From Aporrectodea caliginosa (lineage: Eukaryota > Annelida > Clitellata > Crassiclitellata > Lumbricidae), in contig JACEVL010000481.1 in the NCBI GenBank assembly GCA_020284085.1, forward strand, positions 522,001-586,000: a stretch of DNA of 64,000 nt, given 5' to 3'. The first letter of the stretch is position 1, and the number at the start of each line of letters is the position of its first letter. Below the pieces are notes generated by a model. The model made no database searches, had not been told where the DNA came from, and saw nothing but the letters and a program-made list of their open reading frames with translations. Positions 25,876 through 37,913 of the stretch are shown in pieces. The translations under genes were made by a program, and so were the position numbers.

Positions 25876-26254
25876 CAGAGCCGGATTAACCTATAAGCGA
25901 AATAAGCTATGGCTTAGGGCCCCACAACGTTTTGAGGGCCCCCAACTGTCAGGAAATATAAAATCAGATGGTACAAAGGTCCTATTTGACATGGCTTAGG
26001 GCCCCACAACGTTTTGAGGGGCCCCAACTGTCAGGAAATAATAAATCAGATGGTACAAAGGTCCTATTTGACAATTTTCTTCTGGAAAAAAAGATGGAAA
26101 AGCAAAAAAAGGTCATCAGAAATTTTTCAAAGTAATAAACATGGTTTTTCTCCAAATCTGGGAAAAAATTTTTGCATAGCTTTCCGGTTAGGGCCCCCGG
26201 ATGTCTTAACCCGGCCCTTGGCTTAGGGCCCCCGAAAGTCTTAATCCGGCCCTG
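25876..26254. mobile_element. nested hAT-type MITE with internal duplication
   Basis: The ends CAGAGCCGGATTAA and, inverted, CAGGGCCGGATTAA differ at one base. Flanks are TGTGAATG and TGTGACTG (7 of 8). A segment of about 83 bases (GGCTTAGGGCCCCACAACG onward) is present twice, at about 25906 and 25989. A third partial GGCTTAGGGCCCCCG lies near the right end. Confidence 0.85.
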
Positions 26255-26782
26255 TGTGACTGCATCAAGCCCATCTGACGTGTAGGCCTAGTAGCCTGGC
26301 CTACTGTCGAGCCTGAGCCATACGGACGTGTAGGCCCGTATACGCCGCCTGTAGCCGAGTGTTTACCTCTCGGTGGCGGACGACTGACGCGGGCCATTGG
26401 AGTTACCTCGACCTTCAGTCACTGGACGCGCTTTAATCTACCGACCGACCAACAACAAATCCCTTTTCTCTGCATTCCTGTGCCTCGACGAATAGCCGGA
26501 CGTGCGTCATGCATCTTCCACTAGTGAGGGACTACTTGCCGGCATCGTCACCGTGTTTCCGAAAGCTGTCACTTGTGGCCGCTTTACTCTATCGACGACT
26601 CCGAACATCCATGCCATCTTCAACTTTCGAGGGGAATCCGTTGGTTGGTTCCACGCGTATGCGTTGGCCCGCTAGTGGTGACTCTTCTAGCTTACTGACA
26701 GTTACTGTGCATTGTTTTGATAACTGATGTAATTTTTTGTTCGTAATGACATTTAACATCATAGCCTATAGGGCATAGCTAT

Positions 26783-26862
26783 AGCGTAGAGAGCGCCTCT
26801 GAGTAGATATCTTGAAGAGGCGCTATATAAATTCTCAGAACGAATGAATGAATCAATCAATT
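26783..26862 (+). mobile_element. SINE/LINE family B tail fragment
   Basis: GAGCGCCTCTGAGTAGATAT is followed by CTTGAAGAGGCGCTATATAA and then AATG/AATC simple repeats. This is the same 3' tail as in the 7990-8212 SINE and the 37557 LINE end. Only the tail is recognisable. Confidence 0.7.
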
Positions 26863-27288
26863 ATAGTCATGAGTAACTGCATGGTTTTATTACTCAAGTC
26901 AATTGAACTGCATTGCGTTGTAGGCCTACCAGGCGCGTAACTAGCATTACGCAATTACGCAAAGTTCTGCGTAAAGATTTTAACAGCTCTCAAAAACTAC
27001 AAACCGTTTAGATTACTTATTGACATCCTAGATTACTATTATTCGTTGAATTTCTATTGTGCAGACTTTGTTATTGTGAGGTCGGCAAACATTTTTCTTC
27101 GCGGTGCTAACTCATGACTCTGGAAATTTCGTCGGACTTCTGAAATTTCGAACACAGACTGACAGTAATTTAGAACATCGTAGGCTAATGTCATCTGTTC
27201 CAGTACCCAGTACATATGTCCGTTGATTCAAAAAGAGCTGATCCACCTGTGTGGTCAGTAGGCCCTAAACTCGAGACAGGTAGGCCTA

Positions 27289-27540
27289 TTGTCGCAGAAT
27301 GCCGTGCGGCCAAGTTCTGCTGAACATTCTACACTATATTGCTTGATAGGAGCGCAGACATCAGTAGCACAGAACAGATATATCAGTCTGCTTCTCAAAG
27401 TTGTTGGCGGTAACAACCCAGGTTCTCAGAATGTGGTAAAAAAACAATTTACAGCTTTCATCCCAACTCGTCACGCCACTGGCGAAACTATTGCGACAAT
27501 CCTCGAGCAACAGCTATCTGAGGTCGGACTCGAAGAGAGG
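27289..27540 (+). pseudogene. hAT-like transposase fragment (DUF4371/ZMYM1-like region), interrupted
   Basis: The open frame reads KKQFTAFIPTRHATGETIAT then ILEQQLSEVGLE. This resembles the segment just upstream of the metal-binding core in hAT-like transposases related to vertebrate ZMYM1, where a phrase of the type F-x-G-F-x-x-V-x-x-T-T-G-x-x-I is followed by a helix and a GLD/GLE motif. Immediately after GLE the reading frame enters the purine-rich minisatellite, so the catalytic part is missing. The similarity is judged from memory of the family and is moderate. Confidence 0.45.
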
Positions 27541-30500
27541 AAAGGAGGAAAGGAAGGAAGAGAGCGAAATGGAGGAAAAGGAGGAAGAGAGCGAAATGGA
27601 GGGTACGAGGAAGAGAGCGAAATGGAGGGTAGGGAGAAAGAGAGCGAAATGGAGGAAAGGGAGGAAGAGAGCGAAATGGAGGGGGTAGGCAGGAAGAGAG
27701 CGAAATGGAGGGTAGGGAGGAAGAGAGCGAAATGGAGGAAAGGGAGGAAGAGAGCGAAATGGGAGGGTAGGGAGGAAGAGAGCGAAATGGAGGAAAGAAA
27801 GAGAGCGAAATGGAGGAACGGATGAGCGATGATGCGCGAACGGATGAGCGATGATGATGCGAAACGGATGAGCCGATGATGCGCGAACGGATGAGCGGAT
27901 GAGGCGAAAACGATGAGCCGATGAGGCGCGAACGGATGAGCCGATGATGCGCCGAACGGATGAGCCGATGATGCGAAAACGATGAGCGATGATGCGCCGA
28001 ACGGATGAGCGATGATGCGCGCGAACGGATGAGCCGATGATGCGCGAACGGATGAGCCGATGATGCGACGAAACGATGAGCCGATGATATGCGAACGGAT
28101 GAGCGCGGATGATGCGCCGAACGGATGAGCGATGATGGCGCTGAAACGACGATGAGCCGATGATGCGATGAGCGATGAACGGATGAGCGATGATGAGCGA
28201 TGCGATGAACGGATGAGCGATGATGCGCGAACGGATGAGCCGATGATGATGCGAACGATGACGATGAGCGAGCGATGAGCCGATGCGATGAAAACGGATG
28301 AGCCGATGATGCGATGAACGGATGAGCCGATGATGCGCGAACGGATGACGATGATGCGATGAACGATGAGCGATGATGCGCCGAACGGATGAGCCGATGA
28401 TGCGCGAAACGGATGAGCGATGATGGATGATGAACGGATGAGCCGATGATGCGCCGAACGGATGAGCGATGATACGATGAAACGGATGAGGTGCCGGACG
28501 GAGCGATGAAACGAACGATGAGCGAATGATGAGCGATGATGATGCCGAACGGATGGAGCCGATGAAAACGAACGATGAGCGATGCGAACGGAAAACGATG
28601 AGCGAAAACGGATGCCGATGCGCGAACGATGAGCCGATGATGGTGCGAACGGATGAGCGATGATGCGCGAACGATGAGCGATGATGCGAAAACGATGGCC
28701 GGATGATGCGCGATGATGAGCGCGATGATGCGAACGATGCGATGCGATGATGCGAAATGACGGATGCCGATGAGGCGCGAACGGATGAGCGGGATGATGC
28801 GCGAACGGATGAGCCGATGAAAACGGATGAGCCGATGATGCGCGAACGGAATGAGCGATGATGCGCGAACGGATGAGCGATGATGCGCGAACGGATGAGC
28901 CGGATGAGGCGAAAACGGATGAGCGATGAGGCGAAAACGGATGAAGCCGATGATGCGAAAACGGATGAGCGATGATGCGCCGAACGGATGAGCGATGATG
29001 CGCGAACGGATGAGCCGATGATATGCGCGAACGGATGAGCGGGATGAGGCGCGAACGGATGAGCCGATGCCGCGCGGAACGATGAGCGATGATGAGCCGA
29101 TGCGATGATGCGAACGGATGAGCCGATGATGCGCGAACGGATGAGCGATGATGCGAAACGGATGAGCCGATGATGCGAAAACGATGCGCCGATGATGCGC
29201 CGAACGATGAGCCGATGATGCGCGAACGGATGAGCCGATGATGCGCGAACGGATGAGCGATGATGCGCGAACGGATGAGCCGATGATGATGCGGAACGGA
29301 TGAGCCGATGATGCGAAACGGATGAGCCGATGATGCGCGAACGGATGAGCCGATGATGCGCGAACGATGAGCCGATGAGGCGAAACGATGAAAGCCGATG
29401 ATGATGTTGAACGATGAGCGATGATGCGATGAACGGATGATGCCGATGATGCGCCGAACGGATGAGGCGCCGATGATGGATGAGCCGAAGGATGAGAAAA
29501 CGGATGAAAATGATGATGCGAAAACGATGAGCCGATGATGAAAAACGATGAGCCGATGATATGCCGAACGGATGAAAGCGATGATATGAAAACGGATGAG
29601 CCGATGATGCGCCGAAACGGATGAGCCGATGATGCGATGAACGATGAGCCGATGATGCGAACGATGAGCCGATGATGCGCCGAGGAGCGATGATGCGAAA
29701 ACGGATGAGCGATGCGAGGAAACGGATGGCGCCGATGGATGAACGATGAGGCGCCGATGCGAAAACGGATGAGCCGATGATGCGCGAACGGATGAGCCGA
29801 TGATGGTGCGAATGATGAGCGGATGCGGAGGAGCGATGCGATGAAAACGGATGAGCCGATGATATGAAAACGGATGAGCCGATGATGATGCGAACGGATG
29901 AGCGATGATGGCGATGAACGGATGAGCGATGATGATGCGAAAACGGAGCCGGCGGATGATAAAAGCGAACGGAAAGCGATGATGATAGGCGCGAACGGGA
30001 TAGAGCCGATGATGCGCGAATGGATGAGCGATGAGGCGCGAACGGATGAGCCGATGATAATGAACGGAAGCGGATGATGCCGAACGGATGAGGTACGATG
30101 AACGGATGAGCGCCGATGATGCGCGAACGGATGAGCGATGATGGAGTGAGACGGATGAGCCGTGGGATGGAGAACGATGAGCTGATGCGCGCGCGATGGA
30201 TGAGCCGATGATGCGCGAAACGGATGAGCCGATGATAGCGAGAACGATGGAAAGGATGAGCCGACGAATGGAGCGATGATGCAAAAAGCGAACGGATGAG
30301 CCGATGAGGCGCGAACGGATGGAGCGATGAGGCGCGAATGGATGAAATGATGACGATGATGCGGATGAAAGGATGAGCGATGATGGATGAAAGGACAGAT
30401 GATGATGCCGATGATGAGGAGAAAACGGATGAGCGATGATGAGCCGAACGATGGCGCCGATGAGAGCGCCGAACGGATGAAAGCCGCCGATGATGCGCGA

Positions 30501-33500
30501 AACGGATGAGCGCCGATGAAATGCGCGAATGGAGCCGAGGGATGATGCGAACGGATGAGCCGATGATGCGCGAACCGGATGGGAGGATGATGAGCGAAAC
30601 GGATGAGCCGGATGATGCGAACGGATGAGCGATGATGCGCGACGGATGGCGCCGATGAGGCGAAAACGGATGAGCGATGATGCGATGACGGAGGATGAGC
30701 GATGATGGCGATTAACGGATGAGCGATGAGGCGGAACGGATGATGGCGAAACGGATGGAAACGGATGGAGGAATGCGTAAACGGATGAGCCGATGATGAT
30801 GAAACGGATGAGCCGATGCCGATGTGGACGGATGGCGCCGATGATGCGAAATGGACGGATGAGAGATGATGCGAATGGAGGATGAGCGATGATAGCGCCG
30901 AACGGATGAGCGATGATGGAGGAACGGATGAGCGATGATGGAACGGAAAGGGATGGCGCCGAACGAAATGGAGAGGTAGGGAGCCGAGGCCGAACGGATG
31001 CGCTGAAGACGAGCGAGAGATGGATGAAATGGATGAAAGAAAGGACGGATGAAATGGATGATGCCGACGGAGGATGAAGCCGAGCGAAATGGAACGGATG
31101 AGGAAGATGGAGCGAAATGGAGTGAGAAGGCAGGAAGAAGCGAAATGGATGAGCGAGGATGATGAGCGAAACGGATGGCGAGGATGATGCGCCGAAACGG
31201 AAGGAAAGATGATGATGCGAAAACGATGAGCCGATGAGGCCGAAACGGATGAGCGAAATGAGGGATACGGAACGAATGAGCCGAATGGAGCCGAAACGGA
31301 TAGAGCCGAGGCGAAACGGATGAGCCGGGATGAAAACGGATGCGAAATGAGGAGGAAACGGATGAGCCGATGATGCGAAACGGATGCCGAGGGAGGAACG
31401 GATGAGCGATGATGCGAGGAAAGGGAGCGAAATGATGAGCGAAACGGATGGCGCCGATGATAATGCGAACGGATGAGCGATGATGCGGAAACGATGAGAG
31501 GATGATGCGAAAACGATGAGGATGATGGGAGGAACGATGAGCGGAGGATGGTGCCGAAACGAGGATGAGAGCGCGAATGGAGGGAACGGAGGAGAGAGCG
31601 ATGGAGCCGAACGGATGGAGCGAAATGGAGGAAAGGGAGGAAGAGAGCGAAATGAAGGGCGAAGGACGGAAGAGAGGCGAAATGGCGAAAGCGGAGGAAG
31701 AGATGCGAATTGAGAGTGAGGAGATAACGGAAGAGCCGATGATGGAGGAAAGGGAGGGAAGATGACGCAGAAAGGGAGGAAACGGAGGAGGTGCGAATGG
31801 ATGGCGGATGAGGATGAAAACGGATGAAAAGGGAGGAGGTGCGAATGGAGGAAAACGGAGGAGCCGATAAATGGAGGAAAGGGAGGAGGCCGATGGATGA
31901 AAACGAGGAGGAGCGATGATGCGAACGGATGAAATGCGAATGGAGGACGAGAGGAGGGGAGCGAATGGATGAAAGAGGAGGAGGCCGGATGATGGAGGAG
32001 GAGGGAGGAGGTGATGATGGAGGAAAGGGAGGAGGAGCGATGAATGATGAAAGAGGAGGAGGTGCGAATGGAGGAAAGGGAGGAGGAAGATGAATGGAGG
32101 AAAGGGAGGAGGTGCGAATGGAGGAAAGGGATGAGGTGCGAATGGAGGAAAGGGAGGAGGCGCGAATGAAGGAAAGGGAGGAGGTGCGAAATGGAGGAAT
32201 GGGAGGAGGTGAAAATGGAGGAACGGAGGGAGATGAAACGGAAAATGATGATGGAGGAAAGGGATGAGGAGGTGCGAAATGGAGGAAAGGGAGGAGGTGC
32301 GAATGGAGGAAAGGGAGGAGGTGCGAATGGAGGAAAGGGAGGAGGTGAAAACGGAGGAAAGGGATGAGGTGCGAAATGGAGGAAAGGGAGGAGGTGAATG
32401 GATGGAGGAAATGAGGAAAAGCGAATGGAGTGAAAGGAGGAGGTGATAATGGAGGAAAGGGAGGAGGGGCGAAATGGAGGAAAAGGGAGGAGGAGGCGAA
32501 TGGAGGAAGGGAGGAGGTGCGAATGGCGGAAAAGGAGGAGGTGCGAACGAGGAAAGGGAGGAGGCGAATGGAGGAACGGATGGAGGAGGTGCGAATGGAG
32601 GAAAGCCGAGGATAAGCGAATGGAGGAAAGGAGGAGGTGAAAATGGAGGAACGGATGAGGAGATGAAATGGAGGAAAAGGGATGAGGTGCGAATGGAGGA
32701 AAAGGAGGAGGTGAAAATGGAGAAAAGGGAGGAGGTGCGAATGGAGGAAAAAGGAGGAGGTGCGAATGGATGAAAAGGAGGAGGTGCGAAATGGATGAAA
32801 AGGATGAGGTGCGAATGGAGGAAAGGGAGGAGGTGAAAATGGAGGAAAGGGAGGAGGAGGCGAATGGAGGAAAGGGAGGAGGTGCGAATGGAGGAAAAGG
32901 AGGAGGTGCGAATGGAGGAAAGGAGGAGGAGCGAATGGAGGAAAGGGAGGAGGTGCAGAATGGAGGTGAAAAAAGGAGGAGGTGCGAATGGAGGAAAAGG
33001 AGGAGGTGCGAATGGAGGAAAAGGAGGAGGTGCGAATGGATGAAAAGGAGGAGGTGCGAATGGAGGAAAAGGAGGAGGTGCGAATGGAGAGGAAAAGGAG
33101 GAGGTGCGAATGGAGGAAAAGGAGGAGGTGCGAATGGAGGAAAGGGAGGAGGTGCGAATGGAGAAAAGGGAGGAGGTGAAAATGGAGGAAAGGGAGGAGG
33201 TGAAATGGAGGAAAGGGAGGAGGTGCAAATGGAGGAAAAAGGAGGAGGTGCGAATGGAGGAAAAGGAGGAGGTGCGGAATGGATGAAAAGGAGGAGGTGC
33301 GAATGGAGGAAAAGGAGGAGTGCGAATGGAAGGAAAGGGAGGAGGTGCGAATGGAGGAAAGGGAGGAGGAGGTGAGAATGGAGGAAAGAGGAGGAGGTGC
33401 GAATGGAGGAAAGGGAGGAGGTGCGAATGGAGGAAAGGAGGAGAGGTGCGAATGGAGGAAAGGGAGGAGGAGCGAATGGAAAAAGAGAGGAGGAGCGAAA

Positions 33501-34330
33501 TGGAGGAAAGGGAGGAGGTGAAAATGGAGGAAAGGGAGGAGGTGAAATGGAGGAAGGGAGGAGGAGGTGCGGAATGGAGGAAAGGGAGGAGGTGCGAATG
33601 GAGGAAAGGGAGGAGGTGCGAATGGAGGGAAAGAGAGGAGGTGCGAATGGAGGAAAGGAGGAGGTGAAATGGAGGAAAGGGAGGAGGAGCGAATGGAGGA
33701 AAGGAGGAGGTGCGAATGGAGGAAAAGGAGGAGGTGCGAATAGAGGAAAAGGAGGAGGTGCGAATGGAGGAAAAGGAGGAGGTGCGAATGGAGGAAAGGG
33801 AGGAGGTGCGAATGGAGGAAAGTAAGGAGGTGAAAATGGAGGAAAGGGAGGAGGTGAAATGGAGGAAAGGGAGGAGGTGCGAATGGAGGAAAGGGAGGAG
33901 GTGAAAATGGAGGAAAGGGAGGAGATGAAATGGAGGAAAGGGAGGAGGTGCGAATGGAGGGGAAAAGGATGAGGTGCGAATGGAGGAAAAGGAGGAGGTG
34001 CGAATGGAGGAAAAGGAGGAGGTGCGAATGGAGGAAAAGGAGGAGGTGCGAATGGAGGAAAAGGAGGAGGTGCGAATGGAGGAAAGGGAGGAGGTGCGAA
34101 TGGAGGAAAGGGAGGAGGTGAAAATGGAGGAAAGGGAGGAGGTGAAATGGAGGAAAGGGAGGAGGTGCGAATGGAGGAAAGGGAGGAGGTGAAAATGGAG
34201 GAAAGGGAGGAGGTGAAATGGAGGGAAAGGGAGGAGGTTCGAATGGAGGAAAAGGAGGAGGTGCGAATGGAGGAAAGGGAGGAGGTGCGAATGGAGGAAA
34301 GGTAGGAAGAGAGCGAATGGAGGGTAGCGA
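27541..34330. repeat. 6.8-kb minisatellite array with two related unit types
   Basis: The array has three zones. From 27541 to about 27822 units contain GAAATGGAGG and GGGAGGAAGAGAGC. From about 27823 to 31500 units of about 23 bases contain GCGAACGGATGAGC and CGATGATG. From about 31750 to 34330 units of about 24 bases contain GCGAATGGAGGAAAGG followed by GAGGAGGT. Between 31500 and 31750 mixed units occur. The second and third unit types align base for base with a few G/T and G/C changes, so they are one family. The printed strand is almost all purine plus T in the third zone. No stop codon occurs on the minus strand over more than 2200 codons, which explains the giant ORF there. Confidence 0.95.
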
Positions 34331-34699
34331 TTAGCAAATTTCTTGTAGAACTGTACTAGGACTAATTAGTCTAGACACATTAGGCCTACATAGTTTGAGA
34401 GTGAAATTGTCGTTGATGTTCTGCTTTATTACAGTTCCCTTAACCTTTGTCATTGTGAAACTGTTTGTTAACAAGTTTGTTAAAAAGTTGGAAAAAGTTG
34501 AACTATTATTATTATTATTATTAGACTGTTATTTATATTTATATTTATATATATATAAATATTTTATTTTAGTTAACTTATTTACAAAAGCAGTTACCAA
34601 CTTTTAGTTAGGCCTAAACTTTTTTTTTTAGTTGAAAAATTCAAAAATTGTTATAGTTTAACTGTTTAGCTAAAAAGAATTAGTTAGTGCTCATCACTG

Positions 34700-36955
34700 A
34701 TGATGTTAATGATGATAATGAATCATTATCATCATTAACATCATCAGTTTATGCGATGATGATTACAACGACGATTATGTCAAACTTAATAAAAATCGCT
34801 TGCATTTAATTGTTTGGATTATCTTCTACACAATTATATAACTCAATTGCCTGTAGGCCTACTAACTGACCAGGTTTGCTTCTTAGACGCTGGTGAACGA
34901 AACTTCAATGCTTTCATGGTCTCTGCTTTCTATTCCAGTTTTACATGACCGCGTTTACTTTACACGTTTAGTGGTTAGCATTAGCCAGTTGAATGGGAAC
35001 TGAATGGCTTGCCGTCCCGTATCAAAAGTGACCCATGGGCGGAACGGTCCACACGCATGCCTGCCCAACGGTACCGTAGTTGGCCCAATCGCATGTGATA
35101 CCAGCCAGAGCGGATCTTTTGGCCCTCGAGAATCATTGGCACGGCAGATGGCACTAGCAAAGTAGGATGCACACAGTGGCCCAGTTCATGAGGAGAAGAT
35201 TAGGCCTACAGTAACTGACAACGTATTTTGTTGGAAGAAGAGTCGGCATACAAGGCTTCATGACATAGGAGACTGGAAGATGAAGAGAGAAGTGCAAATG
35301 CACTAGGTCTAACGGCCTTCTACTGCTATTGATGTCTAAAACAGCAGCCTAAATCAGGAAGTTGTCACCACTGCCATCTCTTTTCTCATCGAGACAGTTT
35401 CTATACGTTTTGATCTATATAAATTTTATATTTTGGCCTATGTTCTAATCGCGAAATTTTCTAAAGCGCCCCAAAAGCGAAATCGCTGGAGCCAGCTTAT
35501 TCAAATCGTGCAAAACATTACTGCGCGCACCACGGCTCATATGCTAATTAGAGGTTTAATACTGTCCCCCGTTAACTACGCTGGTTAGAACGTACGTCCC
35601 ATGCGCCTTTGTGCGTGCAGTCTCCTTCTGATGATGGCATTTTCAGAGATTTAAATCTCGGGTTCGCATGGTCCTTGCCATAATATATCTTTTACATTAC
35701 GGTCCTTAGGCCTACTTGGGAACCTTAAATGGCGTGGTATTAAAATTCAAACGGGCAACAGCGGTAAAGGCTCTCACCTGATCAATTTACTGAAGAAAGA
35801 GCAAGTTCGAGGCAATAAGGTCGCTATAGAAAAACGTGTAGGGCCTACGTTTAAATTATGCATTCCATATAGGGGCCTACTTCTCTATCGTTCTGGTTTT
35901 CTTTGTAAAGGACTGGGTGGCCTCTTCGCCTTCCGGATTTGAGTGCTTCCTCACGTTCGAACTGCCATCTGCCGAATGTCTAACTCCGTGCATCTGACGA
36001 AATCCAAGATTGGACATCTATCAATAATTACAAGGTTTTGCTCACTGTCAGAATACTTCCCGCCAGCATTTCTATGGGCATTGTATAAAATCATTAAATG
36101 ATTTATATATTATGACTTATTTATTATGATTTATTTATTAAATTATTATCATTAAATGAGATCTGTATGCGGCTCTATACGGGTTTAATATAGGAATACG
36201 GGTCGTATTTGGGCTCCATGTGTGAGTGCTGGCAGGACTATAAGCAAGACAGGGCCTATTCATATAGATGATATAGGGCCTAACGCAAGCTCGCTGATGC
36301 TCATAGGGTCCTTCGTTTGCCCTCTGCCTCTCCCAAATGACGTCCCTGCTTTGGCCGAGTAGGCCTATTCAAAAGTCTGGGAAATTCTCCATGGCAACTT
36401 TAGCTCTGACGCGGTTTCTTCTCTTTCTTAAATTCTCTCTCCTCTTGCTACGGCTCTAGTTAACTGTTATTATCGTATTAACTATTGTAATAGCGAGTTA
36501 TTGACTCGATATAAACTTAACGCACTTCCATGACTTTGAACTCTTTGTTATCGTTTGCCCGAAGCGCATGATGAGTTCAGATCTTTTATCAGACGCTTTC
36601 ACTGATTTCGAATTTCGTGCTACTGATTTAGAGTATTTCTTCTAGAATAACGCCCGCTCTCTGTTAAGGATTTGACATTATAGCCAGTGATTGCTTGGAT
36701 TGTTTGTCTTGTTTTTTTTGCTTCAGACAACATCATCGATACATAGACCTACGTGTAAGAACATTCTGGAAGCTTAACGACGCGTAGGAGGCCTACATTT
36801 AATGTTTAAAACTCTCTTTAAATTCTATATACCACTGAATTCAAATATGGCTATAGGCTTCATGTTGGCTCTCACATGGATGCAATGTAGGACGTAAGTC
36901 CCGTCCCGGAATAATCAGACTTGAACGTCTTCGGCCCATATCAGAACCCGGACAA
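34700..36955. other. intergenic sequence, no gene seen
   Basis: It begins with GATGATG/CATCATC simple sequence. A dispersed repeat (35918-36088) is listed separately. AAAGCGCCCCAAAAGCGAAA near 35464 recurs at about 40291, so both are probably pieces of one repeat family. No coding region is supported. Confidence 0.4.
35918..36088. repeat. dispersed repeat, copy 1
   Basis: The sequence from GGTGGCCTCTTCGCC to CAGCATTTCTATGGGCATTG is clearly similar to 56512-56687. Shared blocks include ACTGCCATCTGC, CAAGGTTTTGC and CCAGCATTTCTAT. The family was not recognised. Confidence 0.65.
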
Positions 36956-36956
36956 T

Positions 36957-37450
36957 TCATTCATTACAGAGATTTATATAGCACCCCTTCAGGGCTACTA
37001 CTCAGAAGTGCTCCCGAACCCAGCCCGGCAAAAAAGAAAACTTTTTTGAGTTTAAAAACTTAAAATAAAACGTATCGGATTGGACCATGAAAAGAAAACT
37101 TAGCACCAATGGAAGCCCGTTCCAGACGGAGGGGCCAACGACTGAGAAGGCACGGTTCTGTCTAATAGAAGTACGGGCAAAATGGTAAAGAAGCACGCCC
37201 ACTCAGTAGAGCGGATGGAGGTACGATCCCGGACACCCAGCCTGACCCAGGGTAGGGCAGCAGATCTCTCGCATGTAGGCTGGAGCCTGGAGCAAGGCCC
37301 AACAGGCACCGCCACACCAAAGCAGCGATCCGATATGTGATCCGCTGCACGTCTTGCATAATTATAGCCAAAGACGTGACCGAATTTAGGAATGCGTCCA
37401 ATGAGACGTGCGGCGTAGCGCAAAACCTGGTCCGGATACGCCATCCACGG
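36957..37450 (-). mobile_element. LINE family B ORF2 C-terminus and 3' tail, degenerate
   Basis: The minus strand read across frameshifts gives AARLIGRIPKFGHV, then QRITYRIAALVWRCLLG, then RAFSVVGPSVWNGLP. This is the typical C-terminus of Jockey/CR1-group ORF2 proteins (thumb region followed by a GP-x-x-WN-x-LP box). The 3' tail (GATTTATATAGCACCCCTTC in print) matches the tail of the SINE at 7990-8212. It lies in the same orientation as, and only about 100 bases from, a second member. Confidence 0.75.
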
Positions 37451-37556
37451 TCCACCCAGCTGAAGTTATTATAGATGATTCGGAACTAGACTTGTCATAC
37501 TTTGCATTACACTGATATTGTACTTTGACGAACAAAGAGTTCAACGGATGGCACAT

Positions 37557-37910
37557 TAATTCATTAGGTTTTATATAGCGCCCCTTCAAGATCATCTACT
37601 CAGGGGCGCTCCAGACCCACCAAACCCGGCTAAATAGGACAGTCTTAAGGTTGGAATAGAACATGGTGGAATGGCCTCTGGGCACTAGGCGAAGTGTCAC
37701 AGGGAGCCAATTCCAGGTCGCAGGGCCAGCGACCGAGAAAGCTCGGCGCTGAGCGGTGGAGGTCCGCGAGCGAGGGACAAGTAGCTCGGCGCTGCGCAGA
37801 TGAACGGATGGAGCCTCGGCGTTGGATGCTCAAGGTGGAGCAGCAAAGTTCCCGCAGGTAGGGAAACCCAATCCTATCCCTCATACCAATGCAGAGGCCC
37901 GATGTCTCCA
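37557..37910 (-). mobile_element. LINE family B ORF2 C-terminus and 3' tail
   Basis: The minus strand reads LVPRSRTSTAQRRAFSVAGP, then ATWNWLPVTLRLVPRGHST, then FYSNLKTVLFSR, and stops shortly before the 3' tail GGCGCTATATAAAAC. This is a better preserved relative of the 36957-37450 copy. The 3' tail (GAGCGCCCCTGAGTAGATGA then CTTGAAGGGGCGCTATATAA) is shared with SINE family B. A frameshift upstream separates the RELCCSTLSIQRRGSIRSSA segment. Confidence 0.8.
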
Positions 37911-37913
37911 TAC

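Larger units (their letters stand above)
25502..34699. mobile_element. hAT-like transposon swollen by an internal minisatellite
   Basis: The left end CAGTGATGGGCAAAAA and the inverted right end CAGTGATGAGCACTAA agree in 11 of the first 12 bases. Both ends are followed by many copies of AGTTTAACTAA-like motifs (25530-25690 and 34580-34690), the kind of subterminal repeats hAT transposases bind. Inside are a transposase-like fragment (27289-27540), a nested hAT MITE (25876-26254) and a 6.8-kb minisatellite. The flanking 8-mers (GAAACTGA and ATGATGTT) do not match. The duplication has therefore decayed, or the two ends come from two related copies joined by recombination. Orientation by the transposase fragment would be +. 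Confidence 0.55.

Noticed and set aside
27471..34337. 2288-residue minus-strand ORF, Pro/Phe/Ser-rich
   Set aside because: It consists of minisatellite translation. More than one minus-strand frame is open because the pyrimidine-rich strand lacks stop triplets. There is no domain, start context or splice signal.
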